A stretch of DNA of 64,000 nucleotides from Microcebus murinus (taxonomy: Eukaryota > Chordata > Mammalia > Primates > Cheirogaleidae): positions 70,138,501 through 70,202,500 of the forward strand of contig NC_134112.1 in assembly GCF_040939455.1 (NCBI RefSeq), in the 5' to 3' direction. Shown one piece after another: positions 24,865 through 37,600 of this stretch. The position numbers were made by a program, and so were the translations under genes. A model generated the notes under the pieces. The model was not told where the DNA came from and made no database searches. It saw only the letters and a program-made list of their open reading frames with translations. Position 1 is the stretch's first letter. Each line of letters opens with the position of its first letter.

Positions 24865-24990
24865 TTCTTCCAATTTATTCAACTTAATACTTAATGTGTG
24901 GCCTCTGTGTGCCAAGCATTGAGTATATGACAGGTAATATACAAAACAAATTATTTTCTGCATGAAGCTGAAATTCCAATCTGGAGGTTT
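24865..24990 (+). repeat. Ancient interspersed repeat fragment (L2/MIR-age)
   Basis: The phrase 'gtgtgccaagcattgagtat' followed by 'gctgaaattccaatctggag' resembles a widespread old mammalian repeat whose consensus begins 'tactatgtgccaggcact'. The family name is uncertain. Confidence 0.4.
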
Positions 24991-26915
24991 TAATGCAAAA
25001 TTTTAAATTTTAGAATTATGTATTGTAAAACGCCCTCATATTACATGCATTTAATTGTTCATACTATGCTTTTTAGTGCTAAGATTTTTGCAGGCCAAAA
25101 TCTGCTTTACTGAGTATGTCTGGCAGTGAGCAAGAGTATGTGTATGTTTGCACACCCAACGGAGAAAGAAAAACAGAAATGCTATGTGCTGTGAATGCAT
25201 ACACAGATAAAAAGAACAGTCACTTACATGGAAATGCTTAAATATTGCTTGCAAATAAAAAGGTTGTACAAAATATGATTAGATGTAAAGGTAGTGATAT
25301 AAGTTCCAAATAAATGCTCTAGTAGTCCATAATGCATACTAGCAAACTTAGGCAAAGGGCAGATCATGTGAGCAAAAAATGCTGAGGAATATTTGTCCAT
25401 TTCTATCCATCTTGAGACCCATTTTCTCCCAGGATTCTAAAATCCTTTTGGCAGTGAGAGGAATCCTGTTAATTTGATTATCCTATTAATTTGACCATCT
25501 CATGCAGATAGTGAAAACTCTGGTTGGAGAGTGGACACTCTGGTTTTTCTCTCTCCTGTACACTATAAAAGGCAGCACAAAGAGAAATGACCTAGAGTGA
25601 GGGAAATTGGATCATAAGCACCCAAAAGTTTAGTTTTGGATTTCATGTGCTGTGCTGGCACGGAGAGGGAATCTATCTCCCAAACAGTGTTCCATTGTTA
25701 CCACAATAAGCGTGCTATCTTTTCCAAGGAACCTGATGGGGTGCCTGGCTGTTAAGTGCTAGATTAGGTATCTTGTACACTAAATCGACTAGTTAGATAA
25801 ATATAGAGTTCTCAGTTTTCAGAGCATGTATATTTTAAAAAAATATTTAATGAAAGAAGTCAGCATGAGAGTTGGTATTTCCCCCCAAATATTGAATAGA
25901 GTGAAACTGCGAGGTCATAAAAATAAACCTATCTGAATCTTCTGCCAGTTTTTCAGAGTGTGTGGGAGAATGTTAGGAAAATTGGAGAAACAACGAATGA
26001 GTTACAGATGGGGTAAACATAACAGTTTCTGTAGGTGATCATGTTGTGCCGTCTTTACCCTTTGCATCTCATCACGTCAGTCATGGATGGAGTGCTTAGG
26101 TCTCTAGATGGAAGCCGGAATCCTGGGGTTGTGCTGACAGTGCAAATGCAGTTCCCTCTCTTGATCAGCACTCCCATTACTGCACACAGAACAAACGAAA
26201 CAAAACAAAACAACCCACCCATTTCTGTCACTTTACAGGATAAAGATTAACAGATAAATAACAAAATGTCACTTAAAAAAATCACAAAAACAACACTAGA
26301 AATTAGGGGTTGCATGAAAGAAGAAAGATTGCATATTTTAACAATTTTGAAAGCACAAAACTTTATGTTTGCAAAATGATGTATGGAAAATATGAAAATA
26401 ACTAACAGGTTAACAGTTCTAACACCAACATAAACAATTAACTTATTATAGCATACCTATGAACTTTCTACCAGGATGGTTCTCAGAGTCTATAGAAGAG
26501 TGCTGATAAACACAAAACAACACCCATGATAGAAGTTATTTCACTGATAAACATGTGTATGTTAATTCAAATAAATGAAGAATTTCATATGGCAATGCTT
26601 TGTCAATGATGTTCTAATTCCCATAAAACTTGAGTTTATTACAGAACACTGCTTAGCCCTGTGGAATCTCAGCAATAACACAGACTTTCAGAGGTTGATG
26701 GCTTCTTATTTCTAACCAGCCACATAACATTTGCAGCCCAGTGTGATGGAGGAAGCTCTTGGGAAAATCATCTAAAGACGGCTTGAGAACCCCAAGCACT
26801 GAGCGTGATGCACTTTTCCTTTTAGAGAAATAACTGCCGTATTTGCTATGTTTTCCATACAGCTGATATTTAAAGTTGGAAGGGAGTCTATGATAAAACA
26901 GTAAAGAAGAGCCTG
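24991..26915. other. Long stretch without recognised feature
   Basis: No supported gene, RNA or named repeat. Small imperfect tandem motifs occur at 25470-25495 ('attaatttga' twice). No function is inferred. Confidence 0.5.
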
Positions 26916-27271
26916 TGGTTTATGTATTTTTTTTTTTTTTTGAGACAGAGTCTCGCTTTCTTGCCTAGGCTAGAGTGAGTGCCGTGGCATCAGCCTAGCT
27001 CACAGCAACCTCAAACTCCTGGGCTCAAGTGATCCTCCTGCTTCAGCCTCCCGAGTAGCTGGGACTACAGGCACAAGCCACCATGCCCGGCTGATTTTTA
27101 TATATATATATTAGTTGGCCAATTAATTTCTTTCTATTTTTATGGTAGAGACGGGGTCTCGCTCAGGCTGGTTTTGAACTCCTGACCTTGAGCAATCCGC
27201 CCGCCTCGGCCTCCCAGAGTGCTAAGATTACAGGCATGAGCCACCGCGCCCGGCCTGGTTTATGTATTTTT
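26916..27271 (-). mobile_element. Lemur-type Alu SINE with intact target-site duplication
   Basis: A full dimeric Alu lies in antisense orientation (body 26931-27255), with poly(T) on the left and 'ccaccgcgcccggcc' at its right end. It carries 'gtgagtgccgtggcatcag' and the 'ttagttggccaattaattt' linker typical of lemuriform Alu elements. The direct repeats 'tggtttatgtattttt' at 26916-26931 and 27256-27271 are identical over 16 bp, overlapping the T run on the left. Preserved CpG sites near its right end make it the youngest-looking Alu in the window. The 60-codon frame at 27188-27370 starts inside it and is not a gene. Confidence 0.95.
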
Positions 27272-30227
27272 AATGAATTAATCTATTTATGCACTTATTT
27301 TAGTTGGGCATTGAGTTTTCTATCTTACAGAAAGCATCCTTTCCCAGGAAGTTCTGCTTTTAGCTACTAAGGAAGAATAAGGAATAGCTATAAAAGGAAC
27401 ATAGGATCTGTTTAATTTGTCTAATATGACATGGCTTTAAGGTTTTCACATATCTCCTCAGAACTCTGGAGTGGGAAAACTCCAGGCTGATATGCCATTG
27501 TATTATTTGGTATTAGAAGTATAAACATGAGTTTCCGGACAGGACATCAGGGTGCTCCCTTAACATATGTATTTTCCAACATAGACAACATAGAAAAATC
27601 AATCAATCTAAGTCTTTTTGTTTCATGCCATTTTTTGGCCTTTGTCAATTTTTGCTGGATATTCCACATTTCCTTCCAATTTGTGCAAAACCTGTAAGCT
27701 GTATGTGTCAAACATTTACCAGGCAATGTGATCCTAATTGTACAGCTATTATTTAGACAAAACTGCAATCACTAATGTTAACAGCATGTTATATGCCTAT
27801 GGCCTGGAGATTTGAACCTATATTATATTATTAACTTTACTTGCATAGAAAGGAAGTTTAAAATTCCTAATTATTTTGTTATTTGAAGTCTTGTTACATT
27901 ATAACATATGTTTATATATGTGATCATTATTCTATCAGTTTCATAATAATCAATGTGATCTTTCTATCTCCTTCGAACTCTATGCCCATCTTAATGGAAA
28001 ATGTACTATTTTGATTTATAACCAAAAGAGTTTTTTAAAAATTTTAGATGCAAATTTATTCAATGGAATCTCATAGTCTGACTCTGTAGTTGAATAAATT
28101 AACAATTTTGATTCATTTTGTTTTGATTTGATTCAATTTGACCCAGTTGATAGCCCATTTTTATTCTGACATCTCCCAGGAAAACAAAAAGTATAGGAAA
28201 AATTGTTAACCATGGCATTTTATAGTTCATGTTTCAAATTGAGAGCAAAAGTTATGCAAATAGATAATTTGCCATATTTCTCTGAAATATAAACTGATGT
28301 TTTAAACATTTTTAAGAAATAAATTAGTTTAAAAAGGTTACCTATTTGACTTTTTTAACAGTTGTTATATTTTAACAGCTTTTAAAGTTGGTTCTTTTTT
28401 TGTCTTCATTTGTTTCTTGTGTTGCATTTCCTTTTGCAGCATTAAGAGATACTGAGTACAATTAAAACGTTCTTTTACTAGTATTATTGAAATTGATTTC
28501 AACATGACCGATTGGTATTTTCAAGCTAAAACAGACTTACTCATGCTCATGTTTAGCTCAATTTGTCATTGTTATCCACGTAAATCTGCAGCTATATATG
28601 TATACTGCTACTGTGCAGAAGTGAAGATTTAGTCCAATGAACAACAAATGTGATACCTTGGCATTTACTAAAAATAAGAATCACTGTTTAAAATTATCTC
28701 AGTTTATTTAGGATATTATTATAATTTAGAGTATTCAAATGTTTTCCCAGTTTGGTTCTTATATTTATGCTGGTTTGTATGGAGTCGGGTAAGGGGGTGA
28801 ATAATGAAAGGAATTAAACTTTTTGTTTTTTAAAAATACTGAGGAAATATAGTCCTGTATTAAGAAACATTGTAATATAAAACTGCTGGATAATTAGGAG
28901 GGATATGTGGTAGTAAAGATACTTTAGCTCTTACATTTTTTATCACATTGGGGCTATTTTTTTTCTTTTCCACTTTTATTATTAACCTTTTTATAGAAAA
29001 TTGGCTTACCAAGAATTTATGAATTAATAAGTCTATTATAATGATGAATGATAATTACCATTTAAATCCTGACTCATTCATCAGCTTGTTCACTGCATGT
29101 CAGGTGACACAAGAGTGTATGATTACTTGTCTGGTGAGTATTTTTCAACGGATTGTTATACTTCCTTGAACTTTAGATCCTCATACCATATTTTTAAAAG
29201 TATGATAAAATGCAGTTAAGTAGTTTGACGCAGGAATTACAGACCATGCTATAAATAACAGAAGAAGAAGTGACTTCAATATTTTTAGAAGATTGTTCTT
29301 AAGTTCCAGTGACAAATGTAGAGTACTCAGTTGGTTCAAATGAAAAGTTCATATATAGACAGTTTCAAGGGTTGCAGAATTGGTAATGTTATAGTAGCTA
29401 AACTAGTCACTATTCAATGTCAAAGTGGAAAGTTTTGGCTTTCAATACATCAGAAACCTCAGGGATGCACATCAGTATTCTCTATGCTGTTCCACACAGA
29501 GAGGCGCCTAGTCTTCAAACCATGCCCATACTTGCCGACAGTTTAAACAGACACAATGGGAGTAGATAGACCTTAGGGAACAGATGTGGGGCTGCTCAGA
29601 AGTTTTCATTATGGGAGTCAAAGCAGCAGAAAATTTTCACGTTTACAGGTTGCATATGGTTTTCACTCACTGGGCGGTGAGCAATCAGGGTATTTTGAAA
29701 TTGCAAACATTTTGTTAAAATGTAAATTCTTCCTTCCCCCCTCCATTCCTGACAATGCACAGACTTTTAAAGCAAGTGAATATATGCTAACTGTTCCACT
29801 TCAGGTTCAAATTAAACTTCTTGTGTGAATGGCATAGGAATTGAAAAAAAGATATGATTTGGGATCCTTAGGTTGACTTTGCCTCTTCCACAAAGCCTCC
29901 TATAACAAAAAGGGATGTCTAGTGATATTAGCAGTTGTGTGTTCACCAAACAAGGACATGTTAAATTAAAGTCTGTAATTTCTGTACTAAAGATCACAAA
30001 TCTCTTAAAACACACATTTTTACAAGCCCAGCAATCATGCTAGACATTGAGAAATCTTTCCCATCGCTGTCTTCATTTTAAATGCCTCTTCATAGGATTC
30101 ATTTTAATTTGTTCTACAATGTAAAACTTTCTGTAAAGGATGAATTGAGTGTTTGTGCATGATTTCCCATTTCAAAACCATGAAGACCATAAATTTGGGG
30201 AAAAAACATTAAACATTGTAATCTTAG
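27272..30227. other. About 3 kb without recognised feature
   Basis: AT-rich sequence with several 65-80 codon open frames (for example 27547-27768, 29331-29546, 29586-29828) that show no domain or context. No repeat is named. It may be unique DNA. Confidence 0.5.
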
Positions 30228-30912
30228 CTGTGGTTCTCAAATTTTATGGTAATCAGAATAACCTGGATAGCTCATTAAAGCATAAATTGTTGGACCACCC
30301 CTAAAATCCTGATATGGTAGCTCTAGAGAAGGCCCTGATAATTTGCATTTTAAGGAATTCCCAGGTATATTAGTTTCCTATTGCTGCCATAACAAAGAAC
30401 CACAAACTTAGTGGCTTAAAACACATGAAATTATTATCTTACAGTTTTGGAGGCCCAAAGTCTGAAAACAGGGCTTAAAGGGTTATAATAAGGTTGATGC
30501 ATTCTGGAGCCTATAAGGGCAGATTCATTTCCTTACCTTTTCCAGTGTCTAGAGGCTGCCTATATTCCTTGGCTTATGGCCCCTTTCTCCATCTTCAAAG
30601 CCAGCAGTGCTTCTAGCAGTGGTCTATTCTCTCATCTCTGACCCCTGTTTAGTTATTATCTCTCTCTCACTCTCTCTAACTGGAACTCTCCTGCCCTTCT
30701 CTTATAAGAATCCTTGTGACTGCATTGAACCCACTTAGATCATCCATTATAATGGCTTCATCCGAACATGTTTAACTTAATCATACCTTCATCCCTTTTG
30801 CCATGTAAAATAACATATTCACATGTTCTGAGGATTAGGACATCTTCAGAGGACTATTGTTCAGCTTTCAATACCAGGTGATATTAATGCTGCCACACTT
30901 TGAGAACCACTG
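30228..30912. mobile_element. hAT-Charlie (MER3-like) element, split by an LTR
   Basis: The left part, 30228-30366, begins 'ctgtggttctcaaattttat' and contains 'cagaataacctggatagctc' and 'gataatttgcattttaagga'. The right part, 30880-30912, is 'gatattaatgctgccacact' ending in 'ttgagaaccactg'. The outer ends are inverted repeats of the hAT-Charlie kind. The parts are continuous once the inserted LTR at 30367-30874 is removed. It has no coding capacity. The MER3 name is tentative; the superfamily is more secure. Confidence 0.75.
30367..30874 (-). mobile_element. MaLR-type solo LTR (MLT1-like)
   Basis: The antisense LTR starts on the plus strand with 'attagtttcctattgctgcc', 'acaaacttagtggcttaaaa' and 'cttacagttttggaggcc'. 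It continues through 'ttcttataagaatccttgtg' and ends with 'catattcacatgttctgagg' and 'gctttcaata'. It is flanked by 5-bp direct repeats 'caggt' at 30362-30366 and 30875-30879, the size expected for ERVL-MaLR insertions. No internal retroviral sequence is present, so it is a solo LTR. The subfamily is not certain. Confidence 0.75.
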
Positions 30913-31045
30913 ACAAAAACGATAGGGAATAACTAACCAGCAATATCTACTGCTATCTGTTTATTACAAAATATACTGAGAATGTCCAAATCCATTATGG
31001 CTAAATGTAACTATTCAATAATGCTTGCACTGAATTAGTGCAAGT

Positions 31046-31237
31046 CATGGTTCTCAATCTTTGATTATGGAAATCAACTGGGGAGTTAAAAACAAAAACA
31101 ACCCAAAAATCCTTCAAAGTCCAGGCCACTCCCAGACCAATTAACCCAGAACCACTGTGAACATGAATGAATCATTCATCAGTATTTTTTAAGGCTCCAC
31201 CATTGATTGTTGTGCAGTCAAGTTTAAGAACTACTGA
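31046..31237. mobile_element. hAT-Charlie non-autonomous element (MER3/MER5 type)
   Basis: The ends 'catggttctcaatctttga' and 'gtttaagaactactg' are inverted repeats. Internal text such as 'ggaaatcaactggggagtta', 'ccagaccaattaacccagaa' and 'catcagtattttttaaggct' resembles the same transposon group as the neighbouring element. It has no coding sequence. Confidence 0.65.
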
Positions 31238-31414
31238 CATATGTACCTATAGAGCAACAGCAACTTGAAATGTCTCAGACATAAGGTTACAAATTTAATT
31301 GTGATTGTGGTAAAATATATGTGAAACTAAAGAATTCAAAAAGCAAAGTTCTTTTTGAAACAAAATAATAGGTAACTATACAGCATTATCAGTCAAAAGT
31401 ATTCTTATACTTTA

Positions 31415-31620
31415 TCTTTTTTGAGATCCTCATTTATCCTGTGTTTAGCCCATGTATAAGTATAGCAGGTAGGATTATTTTTAGTCTTCTTTTTCAAAGA
31501 TGAGAACAATGAATTTCAGGGAGATGCATTGCACAGTTAATAAATCACTTAATTCAAATTTCATCTCAAGTCTTGTGCCTCTAAAGTCTTTCTATTCTGA
31601 TACTATACTGCTATAAAAAG
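31415..31620 (-). repeat. MIR SINE fragment, diverged
   Basis: The antisense MIR-like order is 'gcaggtaggattattttta', 'ttttcaaagatgagaacaat' and 'gttaataaatcacttaattc'. Confidence is limited by divergence. Confidence 0.5.
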
Positions 31621-33648
31621 TCCAAATTAGGTGTTGCAAACTCAAATAACTTCAGATACATAAATGAATCAAGCGTGATATGTCAAAGATTATAGAGAGT
31701 GGTATGGAAAGTAGAGAACACATGCCATGCTTAAAGGCAGTCGAGTTTACATTGTTTTTAAATCAAGGCCAAACAAAACACATGCTTCAGCCAGATTCAG
31801 ACCACCTGGCTGCCAGTTTGCTACTGCTAAAACATAGTCAGTTTTCCACTTAAATGTCAGTTTCTCGGGTTCTTCCTCTTCAGTGCTTTATTAATGTTTT
31901 CCACATACAGCCTTAAACCTTTGGGGTATAATTGACAGTAATTGCCTTCTTGAATCTCTCCTTCCTCCTTTCTCTTCCTAAATTCACAGATTTGGCACAC
32001 ATATGTATAGTGTCATCGGAACTGGTTGTCAGCAATCCAGCAGCAGCTAGTTGTGGCAATGCCACCATGAAGCATGGATTTCCAGGATTGAATTCGCTTT
32101 TTAAATCTAGAAGTTCATAGAATATCTTATTGTTTGCCAGGACTCAAACTAGGACCAGACCCAACATGTCGCTTCTTTCCACTACACATATTTACTCAAC
32201 GAATTTCTTGTGCATGCCTAGAATAATTTTTCCATACATATTATAGCAACAGTGGGCTCTTTAGTACCAACTAAATGAAGCTTGAAAAACTGTTATGAGA
32301 AAGCCAAGTGTTACAAAGGTAGAACTCAAAGGCAGGCCTGACTTTCTTGTGTGGTATGAAAATCAGTCTCAGTTGTTTGTACTAACAACATGCATTAGAA
32401 CAGTGGAGTGACAGGACTTAATACGTCTGCCTGCAGATTTAGCCAAATGCCTAGAAATAAAAACAGGTTTCCAGCCTCAACAATGAGGAGATTTCTCTAA
32501 TTGTTCATAGATTTATGTTTCTGTTATTTTATTAAGAAAATATGTAGTGTTTGCTTTCAGTGTGCCCAGTACTGTACAGTTCTTAATTTCCTTTTATTTT
32601 ATTTTTTTTTTGTCACTATGTGTATAGGTTTAACAGACAAGTAAGAAAGTAAACAAACATTTCAAGTCAAATCAGAAGAAACCCCTAGCAAGAGCCTTTG
32701 CCTGTAGTGGCAGGAACTTTGCATGTAGTGGCATAAAACTCATGTCCTCCCATTTTGCATTTTCTGTTGCATTCTAGCTATGAGTAATGAATCAAAATTT
32801 ATCATTAAACAGGTATAACATCAAATAGAAATTATAACACAAGAAGAGTGAAAAAGGAGGGATTTCCAGGTCTTGTGTTGCCAAGGCGAGGGAACGATCA
32901 AGAATTGGTTTTGAAGGTGACTCTTAGCCTTCTGTGACTCACTGGTGCACATCTCCCCAAGACCAATCTTCCATTATGCCACTCCCCGTGCCATGGAGCA
33001 CGAAGGCTTTCAGGGTTTCCTATACTCAACTCCATCACGTAATCTCCCCTGTCCGAGGGCTGAGTTTGCCCCCGGAATCTGTTCCCACTGTACTAACAAA
33101 ATTTTTCCTTATTATTTCTCAACGTGCTGTGTTCATTTTAAGCCAATTATCTTCTATCCAGTCTCCTGTCTCACGAATCACTTATGTCCTATCCTTTCTC
33201 CCTGCTTTCCCTTGTGTGACCCCCTGGGTTTAAATGCTATACTCTGGGTTCCTCCAAACCCTACACGTCTGGCATCTTTCATGAAGACATTGATCTGACT
33301 TCTTTCTGAAACCCCACAACACTAAAATCTGAAATTCAGAACTTCTTTGAAACTAGTTTCAAATTTATGTTAGTCAGTCCCCAATTCCTAAAAATCAGAG
33401 AACTTTTCTTCTTCTCTTGCCTCACATATATCCTTTCCATGTAGTATGGAACGGAGCTCATCAGCGCTGCTCATGTTTATCATTATATAATTCTGCCTAA
33501 TCCCCTAATGCTGCTATTTTACTGTTTCTTCATTAAATGTGATGGAGTTCACTTCAGAAAGATTCCAAGTTTACTGATGATACCCATCCCCTTTAACTTA
33601 GGTTCTACTGTGATGCCAGGGTGAACTTTCTGACAGATAGTTCTCTTT
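31621..33648. other. About 2 kb without recognised gene or repeat
   Basis: Overlapping plus-strand frames at 32934-33233 and 32945-33298 (99 and 117 codons) are unsupported. An imperfect 22-bp direct repeat ('ctttgcctgtagtggca' and 'ctttgcatgtagtggca') lies at about 32697-32742. Confidence 0.5.
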
Positions 33649-33674
33649 ATTATTAGTATAATTATTATTATTGT

Positions 33675-33860
33675 TGACACAAGGTGTCACCCAAGCAGGA
33701 GTGCAGTGGTATGATCATAGCTCACAGCAGCCTCAAACACCTGGGCTCAAGTGATCCTCCTGGCTCCACCTCTCGAGTAGCTGGGACTACTGGCACTTGT
33801 GCCACAATGCTTAGCTAATTATTTGAATTTTTTGTAGAGATGGGATCTCACTATGTTGCA
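33675..33860 (-). mobile_element. Alu SINE, 5'-truncated
   Basis: The antisense markers are 'ggtgtcacccaagcaggagt', 'gatcatagctcacagcagcc', 'gagtagctgggactactggc' and 'tttttgtagagatgggatct'. The copy stops abruptly after 'ctatgttgca', inside the left monomer. A (TTA)-rich tail lies at 33649-33674. Confidence 0.85.
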
Positions 33861-34489
33861 CTTATTGAAACTGCATTATAGTCATTTATGTATGTATCCA
33901 TCTACTGTTTTGTGCTATTGATTCTGTGATAGAAGAAAAGGGCACTCTTAACCAAATTCAAAAGCTGGTAAAACAGAACTTTTCTCTATAAACTGAAAGC
34001 AGAAAGAACAGTTTAGCTAGTGGAGAAGATGCAGAAAAATCTGATATCCATGAGTATCCTGTAAAAATATGATATTAGAATGGACAGGAAATGGAACTAC
34101 TTTATTTGGCTGATGTCAGAAATGTGAGGAAAAATTGGAAAACAAATGGGGGTTTGGGAATGATGAAGATTAAGGATTTTGCTGCTAAATGGAAACAGAC
34201 AGGCAGGGCTCTTGGCTCAAGATAGCAGCCAGCCCTCATTAGAGAAGTTTAGACCCTGCCAATGAGGGCTGGATGGTAGCCTGCTTCCCCGAAAACTATT
34301 TGCTTATTTAGGGGATTTAGGCCCGATGTACTCAAGGTCTGAAAATACTAGTTCAGAAAAAAACTCATAAGTTATTCCTCAAAACAATTCAAAATTCTAG
34401 GGGGCTGTCCAGCAAGTGAACACAGGATAAAATATTAATATGAATGGCAGTGATGATTGGAAGGGACAGATGTTGTCATGAGACACATA
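33861..34489. other. Unrecognised, with a GC-richer hairpin
   Basis: A perfect inverted repeat, 'ccagccctcatt' (34229-34240) and 'aatgagggctgg' (34261-34272), can form a 12-bp stem with a 20-nt loop. No named repeat or RNA family is recognised around it. Confidence 0.5.
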
Positions 34490-34645
34490 TATTTACTCTA
34501 TGCATGTTAACTGAGTATCCACAGTGTGCCAGATCCTCTGCAAGGGGACGAGAATAAGTTTACAAAGATGTCTCTGACTGAGGCCTTTCCTTCAATGCAC
34601 TCTCAAGCTTGTAGAAGAAACACAGGCAAACAACCGGTTTCCATA
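34490..34645 (+). repeat. Ancient interspersed repeat fragment (L2/MIR-age)
   Basis: The text 'gagtatccacagtgtgccag' and 'gcactctcaagcttgtagaa' matches the same old repeat type seen at 24865-24990 and 47700-47830. The name is uncertain. Confidence 0.4.
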
Positions 34646-37600
34646 TGGCAGAATATATGAATAAGTTAAAATGGCAGCCAAAAAAGAACAAGGTCCATTA
34701 GTCCAGGTGCAAGGCATTTGTTTAAATGGCCATGTGATTTGGGGCTGTGTGTTACAAAGGGTTTTAAAAAATCAGTCAGCTGGAACCTGGGGGTGAGTTG
34801 AAAAAAATTCAGGCCTTAAAATTTTGATAGAATTCGTGATTAAATGCCTACTTTTTCACTTTTTAAAATATTCTATAATTCCTCTTCAGTTTGCATGCCC
34901 TAAGTTAATTTGAATTAGAGAGAGAGAGAGAGACAAGAGAGAGAGTCTTTAATGAAACCAAGTGTAAACCATGCATAGAAGGAAAAAGACTCTTCAAATA
35001 TGCAACACATTGACACATGGCTGATTTTTCCATTACAAAAATGTGTGCTTCACTCTTATTTTCTTTGTTTCAAGATGCAAGTATAACAAGACAGTGTTTT
35101 ATTTTTATCTTTTTTTTAGCATCTATTTGTCTTTGTGAATGACATGGCAGCCACATACTGCCAGAGTGAGTAGTTCCCTGAGAAGACAACCATAGAGAGT
35201 TTCTTGAGTTCACTGAGAGTTGGAGACTGGCAGATCACATGACTAGCTTATAAACACTATGGGTAACTATGTCAATTTATACATTCATTCATTTATAAAT
35301 TTCCATTTAATGCAACAATACTCTGTAAAGTGTTAACTCCATAACTAAAGAGATTTACATCTGCACTACTTGAGATACTTAAAATTTGGTTCAACAAATA
35401 TTGGTTGCTGACAACGAGGAGTTATGCTCCCCTCAATTGCTGAATTTATTCTGTACATTAGAGAGTTTTAATTTCCAGGGCTGCCAATCTGAAACATTTT
35501 ATCCACAATTATATAGAGAATCTTGAGTACCAAAAAAAAAAAAAAAAAGAAGAAGAAGAAGAACTTTTCACTCCATTCCATTTGTTCATTTACCTAGAAT
35601 TTATTACCATAGCATTTGGTGTGTTACCTCACTTTCAGAATAAATATGATGGAAGGAGAAAAAGAAAATTAACATATGTGGAAGACTGCCCTATTAAAGG
35701 AGGAAATGTTGTTTGTTAAGCATCCCTTTACTACAACCCAGTCCCCGTTGATAGAAGACCTAGGATCACATAGATTAAGGCTTAGGAAGGAATATGGATC
35801 TTCAGGCTGGGGGAAAAAAAATGGAGGCAGCAAATGTCTGCAGAGGAAAGTTACTCTAATAACATTTATGCTTTCGCTTTTGCTGTAGCAGATCTGCCAT
35901 AGGTTTAACAGCTCATAAACTGAAGCTAACTTTCTGAATGATCATTTAATTCTTGAAAAGTAACCATAAACTAAGGAGGAAAAAAATACTGAGATATTAA
36001 TCCTGGCAGCAGGCAGCAATTCTAGGCCCAAAAGCTTAATGGGGCTGAGCTGAATGGGACATAACAAGATGACTATCCTAACAAAATACAGTCTGTGTCC
36101 TCCGATGGATGAGGAATGTTCTTTCCTCATTCTCGTTTGAACGTGGGAGAACATAAAGTGCCAGTTAAACTAAGTAATGTTGCATAACTAAATTACAGGG
36201 ATTTTGTGCAGATCTCCAGCAGAGTATAAAACTCCTCAAACTGGAAGTATTGTTTTAATCAAGGGTCTGAATAAGCAGTCCCTCATAGTTCTGCAATATC
36301 TAAGTTAATAAAAATATTGTCTTTAGAATCGTCACCCATATAAATCTGCATTAACAAAAGCTATACACATAATGAAAGTTATATAAGGAAGGTGGGCATG
36401 TATTGGGCCTTTTGAGGTGAACTTTTAATTTTATGGAATAGCTTTGAAAGAAATGTGGAAAGAAATTTGTCATTTGATTTTAAGTGATTGCTTTTAATTT
36501 TTTGTAAATACAGATAGATGTTTAACTTTGCTATTTGACTGGCATAATACTTGTTTTTTGAATGGGATTAAATAATTTATATGGTGTATGATATAGCTTT
36601 GGAGAGCTTTTATTTGTTTTATTGGATATTTGTATTCAGGATGGGGGAGATGATCTAAAGCTTTGCATTTAGTGATTGCAAAGGAGGCGCAGGCACATGG
36701 AAAATTCTGCACTTTATTTCACTGGGGTGAAGCCACCATGACCCGGAAGGCTCACCTATGGATAAGATGGTTTGGCCTCAATAACACTTTGAATCTTTAA
36801 CGCTCTCTAGGGTTTTGCATACTCCTTTAGACACAAGTCTTTGTCATTAATGAGATCGCATGAGTGGATCCCTGAATGACACTTTGGAGAATGGTGGGAC
36901 AAGTTTTTAACAAGCTAACCCTTCTGGCTATAACATGAAAGGGAACCCTGTGTTTAAGATAGTGTGGGAATAAAAGACAGAGGTAATTTGCACTGCTGAA
37001 GAAATAATTATTAGTTCCAGGTTGCTTTCCATGTGGTAGGTGGAGGAGAAAGGTAAAATATGTGTGAGTGTAGGAAATCACTGTTTATTTTTCTCACTGA
37101 AAACCTATAAAGTTTGGGGCACCTTTCTAAAATCTGAGAGATTTTCCCCAGTGAATTTGATTAAGGTGCTTCAGAAGGAAATGTTAATAAATTTTTCTCT
37201 GGCTTATTTTGACTGTGTATTAAATAAGTTTGATGCTGTGATGCTGATAATCTTTCTGGATCTATATCGTATCAGAGACATCCTCCCTACAAATGGGAGT
37301 GAGTATGAAGTGGGGTGTGATACAGGCACAGGAGTAGGAAGCAAAGGGACCAAAAACTCCGTTTTGTCTCAATATGCCATCTATTAATTATAATATTAAT
37401 ATATAATATATACTGTTTTATATGACACGTCTCTGTATTTTCATATATTTGAAACCTAAGGTTATGAGGTTAAATTGTTTTTCCAATATCAAATAATTAA
37501 GAGGCCAAGTTGGGAATGAATGATGCTCTTCGTAAGTTAAATCTTGGTGCACTTTTCATTACCCTAAACTGTCGGACTCTTACACTGCCACACTCTCTTC

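Noticed and set aside
32934..33298. Two overlapping plus-strand frames of 99 and 117 codons
   Set aside because: Two frames are open over the same DNA, neither has a recognisable domain, and no splice or promoter context is visible.
36738..36800. ATG in a good Kozak context ('gccaccatga')
   Set aside because: The frame closes after 20 codons and no upstream or downstream exon is apparent.
37040..37387. 115-codon plus-strand frame
   Set aside because: The predicted peptide has no recognisable motif and the region has no other sign of coding; a chance open frame is the simpler reading.
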